Assembly: GCA_013397435.1 (NCBI GenBank)
Contig: VZRG01001564.1
Span: 62,001-126,000 of the forward strand
Origin: Erythrocercus mccallii
Taxonomy: Eukaryota > Chordata > Aves > Passeriformes > Dicruridae
Direction: 5' to 3'
DNA: 64,000 nt
Shown: piece after piece, positions 50,701 to 62,900 of the stretch
How positions within the stretch are numbered: position 1 is the first letter of the stretch
How the letters are laid out: the number at the start of each line of letters is the position of its first letter
Program-made: the position numbers and the translations under genes
Notes under the pieces: model-generated
Seen by the model: only the letters and a program-made list of their open reading frames with translations
What the model was told of the DNA's origin: nothing
The model's database searches: none

Positions 50701-51605
50701 TAGGTACAAATGGAAGTGATACAGGATTCTGTAATTGCTGCATTTCTTTTTAACCCATAAATATTTGGTACGCTAAATTTCTGCCCTGAATTTTTCAGAA
50801 ACCAATTAGTTGGTTGCTTTATCTGCACAAAGTAGATAAAATATTGTGGTATTGATGATTTTTCATGTGCAGATGTTTTGATTTTAGCACATCTGTATGC
50901 AATAAATCTATTTTCTGTGTAGAAATCATATTTTATTATATGATTTAGTATGGAATGTTGAATAAATAATTTAAATTGAAATTCTTTCTTTGGGAGCACA
51001 CCAGAATTATTTGCAATAGCTGATCGTACCACATATATCCTTCTTTGCACATAAATACATTAGCCAATTGCTTTAAAAAAGCACCAGTTTTGCTGATATT
51101 ACTTTACACACAGCTGGATAAATGTGTAAAATGGTCTTATATGTAGTCTGCTTGGATTTTAGTTGTTTCTTATGTTTCTCTCATTATAGATGTGCTAGCC
51201 TAGCAGATTGGGGTTGCAGTTAGAATGTGGTGTTGGCTGTAAGGAATAGAAATGAGTGCATGGAGGGAAGAGTGGAAATGTTGGCTTCCTTCTGTCTGTC
51301 TTCAGTTAGTCATCTGTGAGCCAGGGCAGGGCTTAGCAAATGCAACGTAAAACCTCCTGTACTATAAACCCTATGTAAATTAGCCTCTAAGGACAAATTT
51401 TGTACACAGTGAGTGGAGTAAGCAGTGAAGCTCCCAGCCCTGGCAGAGCACTTGGCTACAAGCCACAACCTGATAGTTCAGCCACAGGTAACCAAGACTG
51501 GGGTTTGATTAGCTTTTCACTGTAATCATAAGTACCCAATACAGTGAGACTAAATCATGTGGCCAATGCAAGGGTTGCAGGGTGTAGGAGCAGCACAGGA
51601 AGGCA
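47777..51605. other. Unique non-coding sequence, no gene seen
   Basis: AT-rich. Overlapping frames at 48057-48455 in two phases show no protein family. A 7-G run lies near 49087. The - strand frame at 50700-51050 is Ile/Lys/Phe-rich and judged chance. No repeat was recognised. Confidence 0.5.
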
Positions 51606-51645
51606 CCATTCCTCTGTAGGGAATGTCCCATTCCTCTGTAGGGTC
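51606..51645 (+). repeat. 22-bp tandem duplication
   Basis: CCATTCCTCTGTAGGG occurs at 51606 and again at 51628, a 22-bp period with the second copy's tail diverged. A recent local duplication. Confidence 0.8.
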
Positions 51646-52071
51646 TCACAGGGCAGAAGCTTTGGGAGAACAGAACTCCTGCAATCTTTTTGCTTCTGCT
51701 TTCAGAGGCATTACCCAAAGGTGCTAAAGCAGCTGCAGGAGGGGCCCTCCAGCTGCTGAATCACATGGTCTGTTATCTACTTTCCCTCACTGAAAAGATA
51801 ACTGCACTTTCTGGTGGGGAATTGGTTGTAACGATGAATCCATGTAAAAGGAGACATTTCTCCTCTGGCAGTCCTTGCAGTTCTGTCTGTAGGAAGGCAG
51901 GGTAGGCAAAGAGCAAGTATTTTTCTTTCTTCACTTGTGGAGTTTCCATTTTAAATAGCTAAGTGGACAATGTAGGGCCTTTTCTACTTATATATACATG
52001 GTCTGTGGACAATAACTTGCTTCCTGACCATATGACTGTCCTGCAGGTAGTTACATAACTCTCGTGCAGGG

Positions 52072-52108
52072 TTTTTTTTTTGTTGTTTGGTGGTTGTTGT
52101 TGTTGTTC
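52072..52108 (+). repeat. T run and (TTG)n simple repeat
   Basis: A 10-T run (52072-52081) continues into imperfect TTG/TGG repeats, ending in four TTG/GTT units. Low-complexity DNA. Confidence 0.85.
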
Positions 52109-53141
52109 TTTCTGTCACTAGCTCCTAAATCTCAGCAGTCACCTAGTTGACTTTATTACTGAGCAGAACATTTGTATACAGCAATGGACGGTTCACAGAC
52201 TTTGTCACTTTTTTCTCCTACTAGTCCATCCAAAATGAGGATTATTGGGCAACAGTGCCAAGGTTTTCTATCCTTGTCTGTTTGTCAGTGAGGGGTCACT
52301 GTTGGTTGTCTACATACATAAATATATGCATGTATATAAGCAAATGCATTCAGAGCAGAAGCAAATCTATTCAGAGATGTTTCCTGGGAGTTTATTTCTG
52401 CTTATACTAGGGATCAGGTGTTTCCTAAAATATTTTATACATAGTGCCTCTGTCCTGGTGCAGCCATGTTGAACATATTTATTGCAAATATCTATTTCTA
52501 GACACTCTTCCAATTTTTTAAGTAATGCCCTAAATCCTTGTAAGCTGATCTCTGATAACATATTCGGTAGTAACTGTAGGCATCAAATTATTTTTTAAAA
52601 ATATCTCTGATTTAAAGTAAAAACATGTGCTGCTTTCCAAGTCTGTGGTGTTACCTAGTGCTCCTGACACAACCACTCTGACTTTTATTCTGTGTGCCAT
52701 GAGCCTGTGTATCTGTGTGTCTATCCTGCCTAGCCAGAAATGTGCTGCCTGTGACTCTGATCTCTTCCTCAGCTGAGCTCAGTGAAACACAAGTGGTATC
52801 TGCCGTCATGGCTGAGTGTTGCTACAGTAGGGCTGGAGCACAGAAACCTTTCATAACAGTCTTGTTTCCAGCATTGAAGGCTGGGGGTTTGTGGCATTTG
52901 GTTGTTTTGGAGTTGGGTTTTTTTTTTCATTCTGTCTCCAGTTTTTTAACCCTATAACCTGTCTGGGACTGGGCAATAGAAACTGGGAACACAAGTTTAG
53001 GGCCCTTCATACGTTACTCAGCAGGAGTAATCTGTGGCCTGGGACCAGGGAGGTCTTATAATCTCAGACACAGAATGACACTTCCTTGGGTTTGCAGAAT
53101 ATTGCATTTGCCAATATGAAACACAATGTTTTAGGAGCAAT
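52109..53141. other. Unique non-coding sequence upstream of the SINE
   Basis: AT-rich DNA with a T run at about 52919-52928. Short frames at 52715-52957 have no recognisable product. Confidence 0.5.
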
Positions 53142-53385
53142 ACAATGGTCTGTAGTAGGTAAGGAGCAAGGTAAGTCAGTATTCTTGGTTTCTATCCCTG
53201 GCTCTGCCAGCTGCTTGCTGTATGACCTTGGGTGAAAGACTTATTCTCTCAGTGTCTCAGTTTACACATTAGTGAAATGAGAGTAATGATACTTACCTAT
53301 CTCATTGGGGCTCTTTGAGGCTTAATTAATTGATGTTTGTAAATCACTCTGTGATCCTCTAGTGAAAGTTGTTCGAGATCTGCCA
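53142..53385 (+). mobile_element. MIR / MIR1_Amn SINE, nearly full length
   Basis: An ancient tRNA-derived CORE-SINE on the + strand. The head, 'acaatggtctgtagtaggta' then 'aggagcaag', corresponds to the A-box region, and 'ggtttctatccctggctct' to the decayed B box. The conserved core follows: 'gccagctgcttgctgtatga', 'ccttgggtgaaagactta', 'ctcagtgtctcagtttacac', and 'gaaatgagagtaatgatact' plus 'tacctatctca'. The tail 'gatgtttgtaaatcactctg' plus 'tgatcctctagtgaaag' matches the LINE-derived 3' end of amniote MIR elements. Length (about 244 bp) is close to the family's usual size. All parts are in order, so the identification is strong despite divergence. Confidence 0.92.
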
Positions 53386-54640
53386 AGTATTTATCCTCTC
53401 AGGTTTTTTTCTTCCTGCTTGTCTGCACTCATCCATCTAATATCTAAAAGCATGCTCACAGCTAGCTACAGATACAAGCCAAATTGCTCTTAACAGGAGA
53501 TGTATGGAAACTTTTACAAAATTACTTTTGCAAATTACCACGCTTTTTGAAGTACCATGTGCAGGGTTGTAATGAAAAACTGTGTAGACAAGTGTCTGTG
53601 CTACTCGCTGAACTGACTGGGTTGTAATTTCTCTTGTAATATCTTTCAGCAGTCCCAAACATATAGGACTGTTTTGAATTTCAGATGTGCCTTTCTTTTA
53701 ACTGATTTCACTTTGGAAAATTCTTTGGTGGTCCTAAAATTTTTTCTTATGTTTTTAATTTCATGTAGACTTGTCAGTAATTAAGATGTATGTCTTTTCC
53801 TCTAGGATGGCAGAGGAAATACAGGTTCATTGTTATTAACTATTTTGCAGTTTCCTCTCAGTCTGGGAGGAGCTTACAGACTGCATCCTGCAAGAGGTTT
53901 AGGGTGGGAGGACTCTTCAATTGTTATAAAAGCCTGATGGAAGTACAGGGCTACATCCTTATACACACAACTTTGCCATAAATTCAAGTCTTCATTTGCT
54001 TTGAAACTGCAAAGGAACTACATTCTTTCCTGGGGAGCACAACTGAAATTGCAAATGTGAGGAAGCACAATCCCCTCCCCACTCAAAATTGCCTTTTCAG
54101 AAGCAGGAGTTTCTCCACTGCTGCTCTAAGTAGTTGTGCGGTGCCTGGAGACCTGGCAGAGTGCAGATCTGAGCACATGGGCAGGAGGCTATCCCTGGAT
54201 ATGAGAAACTGCTTTTCAGAGTGGTGGAACTGGGCATCAGAAAGTACATCTGAGGAGTCTTCGAGGAATTTGAATACAAGATGTTGCAATAAGATGGGAA
54301 GGGACCCAATTTAAACATAAACTAAAGTTCTCAGACATCATATTTCTTGTAGATATCAGTGCCAGTGTAGAGGGAGGAGGTAATTCTAGAAATATTGTGC
54401 CTGTTAACAAAAGAAAGTGTGTGTGTAGCTGCATTATGTTGATGATGTACATTCCTGTATGGAAGTATAAGGACAGGCTCTGACAGGTCCCTCCATGCCA
54501 GTGAAGAACTCCCAGCTAATTGATTTAGTCATTTCCTGGGGAGGACATAAGGAATTGTCTCTGGTCAGGAGGTTCTCGTTCCCTGCACTGGACCTGCACC
54601 TTTGCGCATCCAAGGCAAATTTCAATACTTTGCAAGGGAA
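53386..54640. other. Unique non-coding sequence, no gene seen
   Basis: AT-rich DNA after the SINE. Overlapping frames on both strands at 54057-54318 contradict each other. No repeat or exon was recognised. Confidence 0.5.
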
Positions 54641-54678
54641 AGGCTTTGTGTGTGCATACTTGTTTGCACACAAAGTCC
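54641..54678 (+). other. Imperfect 38-bp stem-loop
   Basis: The left arm 54641-54656 (with CTTTGTGTG) pairs with 54665-54678 (TGCACACAAAG plus TCC) with a 2-base bulge around an 8-base loop. The stem is shorter than in a typical microRNA precursor, so it is recorded only as a structure. Confidence 0.4.
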
Positions 54679-55943
54679 TCCTAAATACTATGTAAAACTG
54701 CCCACAAAGAGATCTCAAAAAGGGCATCCCAAAGTATCCAGTGTTATGGCAATGTTTTGCATCATATTTGATAGTCAGGAGAAGCCTGTGAGGGAAGAGC
54801 AAGGATAAGATTATACAGTGAATTAGGCTTAGACATAAATAGACCATGAACTATTACACAAATAAGAGAGCTCTTCTCTTGAGATTTTTTTCTTTTCTCC
54901 AAGTATTTCTTCATTTTGATACTCTGCTCACAGAAATGTCATGGGGGGGTATCAGGACTGACACCCAGCCTTGGCCAGGGTGAGTCAGGTACTCGGCAAA
55001 AATGTCTTGTTACCATATCTGGCCCGGTATCTGGTTAGAACTTATTAAAAATAAACACTCCCTGAGAAATGAAACAGGATTTTTATCTGTTGAAATTTAT
55101 GAAGCAAAGAGCAAATGTGTGGGTGTGCCTGCTTCGCCAAAGAGTGCTGCTTCAATAGCTGTTTGCAAAGTTGGATAGCTATTGGGAATTCATTTGGAAG
55201 TAGGCTTAAAATACAATTACCTTGCTGTGCAAAAGGCATCATAATACTTTTGATGCTTCCTTATGGGCAGAGATGGCAGGGGAAGCAGTGAAATTATGAA
55301 ATAAATCTACAGGCCAAGTTTGAGTGTTTATTTAAAAGAGGACATTCAGCTACAGTTCCAAAATCAGTTGCAGTAAACACCACTGAAGTGCTTGAGCTAT
55401 AATTAGTGAGGTCCTAAATGAGATAAGCGTGGCAATTTAATTATCAGATAACTTTAAGATATGCTTAAAAGGATTCCTTCTTGATAAGAATTGTGATAAT
55501 GTTTTCTACTCAGGGAAAATATCAACATCTAAATATTTAATACAGTCACAGGAAATTTAAATGATGTAAATTTTCAGAGAAAAATGAGGCGAAATGCTTC
55601 CTAAAGCAATATGGTTGAGACAGGGTTTCCTTTTAATTTTTGATGAGTATTTGTTCTTCTGAGGGTTACATAAGCGATATCACAAATTCTAAGCCCTCTT
55701 TTTCCCTTCCTCCCATGGTACAACTAAAGGCACATTTAGCTTGTGTGTTAATTCAGAAATGTGCCTGATAGCTCTACTTAACAAAACTGTGCTGCAACTT
55801 TGTGATGGGAACTAATCTGTGAGCTGAGCATCCTCTCTTCGTTTTGCTCATGAAATCCAGCCGTACTTTATATAAGAATGCAGAGAAGAAAGACAAATGG
55901 TTTATCCTCTAAGCCACCCAGCATCCTGTTCTTGATATTTCAG
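54679..55943. other. AT-rich unique sequence, no gene seen
   Basis: AT-rich DNA with a 7-G run near 54942. No long frame remains after 54850 apart from a 65-codon - strand frame. No recognised repeat. Confidence 0.5.
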
Positions 55944-55963
55944 TAACATATGCTAACATATGC
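55944..55963 (+). repeat. 10-bp perfect tandem duplication
   Basis: TAACATATGC twice in direct succession. A small slippage product. Confidence 0.85.
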
Positions 55964-58900
55964 TTTCCTCAAAAACTTCAAAAACATGCTTTTAGCAGCA
56001 ATGAAAATAGTACCATACATCGAATTCAACTTTAAACCTCATAGTTTACCTCTAATACCATTACCTCATGTATAGAAGAAAATGTAAATCTAAAATATGC
56101 TGGTGATTATAACCTTTCTTCCTGACAGACACTGCAATATAAATGCACATAAATTGAATTTCTTCTTTAAAGAAATTTGAATACCTTTGGAGCATTTTAG
56201 CAAATCATCTCCAGCCCTTATGGCACAACTTCAATGGACTGTGGAAAAGTGCTCTCCCTATGGCATGACTCCTGCAATAGAAGGACATAGCAAGGCAGAG
56301 AAATGCCAAGAAAAATAGAATGTACTCCATTGATATTCAAAATTTATTTTATTAAACTTGCACAAAAGACCAAAAAAATGGAAGCTGTTTTTTTAGAAAA
56401 GACATTCATGTATTAACTCTGTGAGTGCCATTCGCCTTGCTTGTCTGGAAAAAATAGGAACTGAAGATACATAGTTTGACTTTGCTCCCTAGAAGAGCTT
56501 TTTTGATTCTTTGTGTTAACCATTAAATCAGAAACTGTGAAAGTGTGTAAGTTGTGAGTAGGAAATTTTGATGCATCAGATTAGAATTCTTCAGAGGGGT
56601 TCTCCTTTGGGAGAGAAATTAGTGTATTTGAGCAATTTTGTACTAATTAGTAAATATGCCTATTGGTGGATAACAGCCATATTTCAGAATTCTATTTCTA
56701 GGGGAACATATGGCAACGTTCCTGAATACCATCAGCTGTCAGTGTTTATCTTAGAATACGGATGGGATATGAAGATGCCAAAAAAAGTATTTTTCAGAGC
56801 GGCAAATACTAATATTTCCATAATATGTTGGAAGGATAAACTGACTGAAGGTTCATAAGTGTTTGGTTGAGTGGAGAATGGCCAAGTTTGCTCTAAATTG
56901 GTTGGATCACTTTCCTGTTAATCCATACAAGGCAGGTGTTTATTTTAGCAAGGTGAGATGCTTCAGCATATTACAGATTTTTACCTCTCTCTGCATAGTG
57001 TAATGTGTATAACTTATGGTAATCTTGGGGATTGAAAGAACTGCTCATTGATGTAGTCTCACCACATGATTTATCTTAGGATGATCTACTGCCAGGTAAA
57101 TCCATGGGTTAGGATAGTTACCCCAGTGGTGAAATATTGCCCTTAGCCTTTGGCTCCACATATGGTGCAGACTTTCCAACTTCAGAAAACTAGAAATTGG
57201 TAAATGCTGCAACTTGTCAATAAATGTGAGATGTGTGTGTAAGTGTCAACACTGTCTCAGTCTGCCATTACAGGTAATGATCGGGATTGTTTTCATTCCT
57301 ACTATAAGCACTTATTTTCAGAACTTTATAATTTATGCATAAACACTTCCTTGTGACAAAAATCTAGGACGTGACATGAGCCAAAAAACTTTTTTTTCTT
57401 GAACCAAACCTGTTTTGACACAAAGTTTATGAGCAGAGAGATTCTTTGTATTCTGAATAAATAACTTTTTTATGGAAAAATTATGAATAAGGGCTTCATT
57501 TAGTCATTTCTCTGAGTGAGAGTGTGTAGGAATCTGAGATCTCTGTGGACTGTGGTGCAGGACAGCCCTGGTGTTCCTTTATGATCTTTTTCCATTTATG
57601 CAGAATCTTATTTTTCATTATAAAATATGTTACCCCTTCATTTTTCCATTCTAGTTAGAAAAGGGGATGGGTAAAAATGTCAAAGATCCTCCATGGCTTA
57701 GGGCCAGATGAGAGTTAAGACTCTAAATGTCATTCAAAACCTGGTCTTTAGTATCATTCTCAATAAAGCAACAAAGATACTGAAGAGCCTGAGTCTCACT
57801 GAGTCACTGGGATTTAGAATCCTATAGACTACAACTGAATATTAAAATAGTCAATTAAATTGTTTTTTCAAATGCACATAGACATTCTCCTGCTCTTACA
57901 GACACCTGACCACATTTGGGAATCTGGCCCTGAGTCACGTCTGGTAGCCCTGTGCTCCAAATGTGAGCTGCCAAGTCAGCTGGAGCAAGGCATTGTCCAT
58001 GCTAGCAATTTAAAGTAAAGCTTGTTGGAGTTTTTGATGTGGCTATTTAAATTTACATTAAATCCCCATCAGGGCTCTAGCAAGGATGGGAGGAGATCTG
58101 ATGCAAACGCTTCAAGCCGATGCTCTGCTTTAGTTGCTGCAAGGGAATTACTGGTGGAGACTCAGCAATAGAGCAGCTCTAACAGTGGGCCTTCAGTGCA
58201 GTCAGGGAAATGCAAGGGATGAGATCACGGAGTCATTGTGCTATCCTGCAGTGGCCAGGAGAGCAGGGATCAGGGATGCTCAGGGCTGTGAGTAGCCTCT
58301 GATGCCAAGACCATGAAAGAATCTAGCACAGAATTTGGCTGGGCAAACCCTGTCGGGAAGGTTTTCTTGGTTCCCTGATCCTTCTGCATCAGTCTGTGGT
58401 AGGAACGAAATGTATCCAACTGGTGAAATTCCATAGTCTATGACCCAATGATTGTTTTATACTGATAAAGTTGAGCAGCTGTTGCAGGGCCATGGGGACA
58501 AGAAGCCTCCAAGAGCTCCAGGGCTGCACTGGCAGTGCTGCCTCACAAGTCATACTGGCCCAAAAGAAAGCACAGCCAGGCAGGAGTGCTTCTGGAAAGA
58601 AATTCATAGTGTTTGAGAATACAGACTAGAAAATGTTTGAAATGGCTACTTTTATTCTTCTGACAGGTGGAAAAACCCCATGGAATAGAAAACTAGAATG
58701 TAGTGTAACACAGGACTGGAATCTTCCTCACCTTTATCATGACTCTTACTAAGCAGGTCTATCTCCTGCATTCAAAGAATGGAGAATTCTTTGGTTGGGA
58801 AATGTATAGCCCATAAAAGGCCAAGAAAAGATAGATAATGTTCAAGTTGATAGCTTCAAAACAATAAAGGAATATAAAATTATCTCCAAATGTATATTTA

Positions 58901-59639
58901 GGTCCTGTGATTTTTAAGGAGAGCTTATAATTTTGGGACCCAGGTCATGATATGTGAATGTTTGGGGTTGATTGCAGTGTGAGGAATAATAAAGACATTT
59001 GAGCATCTGTCAATTCTCACATTTGAAAGATCAGTTCCTCTTGGAAGAATACTTGTTCCCTGCCAGTACTGACATATTGATTAGACTGCTGTGTCTTTGG
59101 CAGCCTGTTGTTTCTTTTGGAAATCTTAAATACGTTTTTAAAATAAACACAAAATCTCCCCTTTCCCTGACCTCTGTAAAGATGGTCATCTGGACATAAT
59201 GTCTAATCACAACTACAGGCTGTGAAACTGGGGGTTGCAATAGAAATGCCAACAAAATTTTAACTGTGCCATAATACAATAATTATGTAAATACAGTACA
59301 TAACGCACTTAACATGCTAATCTCTGAATATCGGGAAGCAAAATCTTTCTGGAGCAGAACTCAACTATGGCATTGCAGCCTTTTGCTTACAGAAAATAAG
59401 AGAATCAGCTGCAGAGCCTGTAAGGGTGAGCTGGTTCTTCTGGTTAGCCCTAGCATTTCTGGGAGAATGAACAGCACTTCTTAATTTTCACTTCAACCAC
59501 TAGCTGCTTTTTTTAATGGTATGTCTTGCCAGTTAGGCTTGAATCTGCCATGTTTTTGATGATTTATTTTTGTTGGACAATAATGTAAAATACAAACCAT
59601 CTGATGCTAGGTTTTAGCTCCATTAGCTGGGAACCACAA
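55964..59639. other. AT-rich unique sequence, no gene seen
   Basis: Mostly AT-rich with very few open frames, except a GC-richer patch at 57900-58330. No interspersed repeat, exon or RNA gene was recognised. Confidence 0.5.
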
Positions 59640-59985
59640 ACCTATGCCATGTCACTTTTTCTTTTTATAGTGCTGTTTCAAACTTACTGGCATAATTGGT
59701 CGATCTTTTTCTTTGTCTGGATTAAATGATGGTTTTGGCTAGAGTTTCAAACCAGCATGCCAAATTTTCTTACTCTTACGACTCCCATCTCCGTGTTGCA
59801 CAGGACGAACTATATAATATTCAAATGGCTCATTTGTAAACACACAATTATGTACACAAAGAGTGCTTCTTAATGTTCCCCCAATTTGGCTCTGCTGTTA
59901 CACTAGTGACGGCTGCTGGCATGCAGACCAGCTAATTTGTGCCATCCAAGCACTCCAAAATCTGAATTAAATTGAGCCTGGATAA
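59640..59985. promoter_or_regulatory. Possible conserved non-coding element
   Basis: Free of long frames, with varied, non-repetitive sequence. It carries a SOX-like CTTTGTC (59711-59717) directly followed by the OTX/bicoid-type GGATTA (59719-59724), TAATTGG near 59694 and further TAAT cores near 59935 and 59967. Several CpG sites are retained near 59700, 59779, 59792, 59805 and 59909. Motif density and CpG retention suggest regulatory DNA but do not prove it. Confidence 0.25.
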
Positions 59986-62900
59986 TGTACAAATACTGCA
60001 ACCTAATGCTTTTTAAAAGTCAGTCCCTGAAGATCATACATACAGATGGGTTTCTGTTCAATACGTGTGTCTGTGCACGCACCTCTCATGCCAATATGTG
60101 GATTTTAGTGAGGATCCAGTTAACAGACGTATGTTGGCACATTATTCCTGAAGTGGTTCTTCCATTATGTCATAGGGCTGCCTAGACATAACCAAAAGAG
60201 CCCTCCTCAGACTTGTTGGACAAAGGGATCACAGCCAGCCCTTACCCTCTGCTGGAGGTGCTGCAGGGAGACAAAAGAACAGGCTGGCGTGTGCAGCGGA
60301 CCCATGTCCCACCCATGGAGCCACACAAAGATGGAGCTGTGGAAGGATGCCTTGCTGGAGCCCAGGAGCCAGAGCAGGCTGGGGGAGCCAGGGGCCATGC
60401 ACAGCACTGGAACTGTGCTCTACAAATGCAGGTTTGCAGGCATGCACCCTCTGGCTGCAGTAATCAATTTGCTTGTCTTTGAAGACAGAGAGACAATTTC
60501 ATTTTGTGACAATTTCTTACAAAGTTATCTCTTACCTTGATGTAGGTGGTTTCCCAACAAAGTGATAGAACGTTATTTGAAGGACAGTCACACGTTTCAC
60601 CCTATGTGAACCTCAATGTACAAGCCTCAGCAGCCACGTGCCAGTTCAAACCCCGGAGTGTGAAGCACTAACAAGTCACAGTGGCTCAGCAAGGGTTTCT
60701 TGTGTAAGCAAAGCATCCTCAGCCCACCAGAGTGTCATGCAATAGAAACTCTGTCGGTCTTTTCAGATGTTGTCAGTAAATTTGTGGTGTTTAACAGGCC
60801 CAGGTGTTTCAGTCTGTCTTCTTTCAAAACACAGGAGACAGCAGAGGTGTGGCTCCATCCAGTTGTCTCAGTCCAGGTAGTGTTTATTCATGTTTTTTGG
60901 ACCTATGCACTTGAATACTTTCTGTAGCAATGAAAGAAAGTAGGAAAATAAAGAGAAGACCTGAATGTTCAGCAGAAACAGAAGGAAATTGCACTGTGGA
61001 AAACCTTTTTCATGTTTTAAACCTTTTTTTCACATCTGTAGGCTTTTGGGATGTGCTAACCAAAAACTAATAGTTGCTGCTTTGGAAAATAATTGGATGA
61101 ATAAAAGATATGGAAGGGATGCAGAATGAAGCAGACCTGTTTAATTTTAAACTTGACAGGTTTCTGAAGAGTCATTGGAGGTGGTTGTTGTCAGGGAGAG
61201 GAAGGCCACTGCTCGTGCTTTGTGGAGAACCTGGAAATCTGGTTCAGTTTGTGCAGAGCTGCAGATTTTGGCTGATTCAAAAAGCAAAAAGTTAAATCAC
61301 AAGGAAATATCATTTCCTCAACTACAAGGTATTAATATCCTGTTCAATTTAATTTCTACCTTTTGTTATTGTGAACCCTTTAATATGTAGTGTCAGCTTG
61401 GCTAGGATTTTCCAACAGTATCAAAAGAGAATTTACCCCCGATATATTGTCACAGGAATTGCTGCAGCTGTCAATAACAGAGTCTCTCAAGAAGCAGCCA
61501 TGGAGTTAGCTGCTGCAAGGAGAATAAATCCCCCTTGAGCAAAGTACTGCCCAAAGTTCCCAGGAGTCCAATAATAATTTCTGAGACAAAGTAATATAAT
61601 CAGGATGCTGATTAAGTTCCTCATTGTGTGGATATAGCTCAGGTATGAGGCTGACCAACAGGAGCATGGGGAGGGGTAAGAGCTGGGCGGGGCACTGGTG
61701 GTTCAGGCTGCAAAACCCTCCTGCACACGTGTGCTGAGATAACCTGCGCTGGGACAAGGAGGCACAACTGCTGTGCAAGGAGGTTGCTCACGCCGTGCAT
61801 AAATACATTCCTTTGTGTTGGGAGGTGAGGCAGCTCTGGGCTAGAGAGCCAGAAGTGCTCTGTGCAAATCTCTCATACTCTTATTTCAAAGATAAATATT
61901 CTCCTTGTTCCACATATATTGATTTTTCTGATTAAAGAAAAAGGGCATTTTCACAAATATACTTCCTGCCTTTAAAATATCATAGAACTCAAGTTAAATT
62001 GCCCAACGCTTTTTTCATGATATATTGCTGTTACTGTGTGTTTGCTCCTGCTCAGATGAACCACAGATGGAATTTGCCTACTTTCAGTCTTACATTAGTC
62101 ATAAAACCACCAAAAAGATTTATTAAACTGAGACTTGAAAACAGAACTGAATTCTCCTTTTCTGTAGTTTTTAGATTCTGAGTTTTGGGTTGTTGCTAGT
62201 TTATTTGCAGGACCATAAAGCCTGCAGGAATTGCTGCCTTCTCACCAGTTACCCATCAAGACAAATGATAAAGCAAAGTATCTCAGTGCTTATTAACATT
62301 AATTTAATGAACACTTTCTAATTTTTTCTCCCAGCGTTGAAAATGGGACAAAAATAATCTGAGAATAGATTATATTGATACTTCTTATCTAGTTCACAAA
62401 TCCATTTGGCTTGGGTATGAGATGTATCTTTCCATTTGGATTCTGGAGAATTAACTCAATCAATATTCCATGAAAGCCTCTTTTCCCCCCACTTTATTAA
62501 GATATTGCCCACAGTGGCCCTTTTTCCTTATATCATCTAAATACTTCCTTTGAAATTATCTCCATTCCAGAGATGACCTGTGACCTCAAGTCACCAATTA
62601 ATGACTTAAGAAATGCCTTATTTCCCTAGAACAGCAGCTGAGATACCTTTACTCCTTACCAAATACACAACTTGGGTATTTAGTGTTGACTGAAGAGAAG
62701 AACTGACGTCCCATCCATTCACCCTCCACCCGTGCTTTGAAAGAAAAAAAAATTATCTGGGCTCTGTCATCACCAAACCATTTTAGTATCTGTTATTGTT
62801 TCCCTGCAATGAGTTTACAGGATGTTGTAAAATATGAAGATGTGGTTTACAGCGCTGCAGTTTCATGCTGTATGTGAATAGTGTTATACAAGTCATGTGG

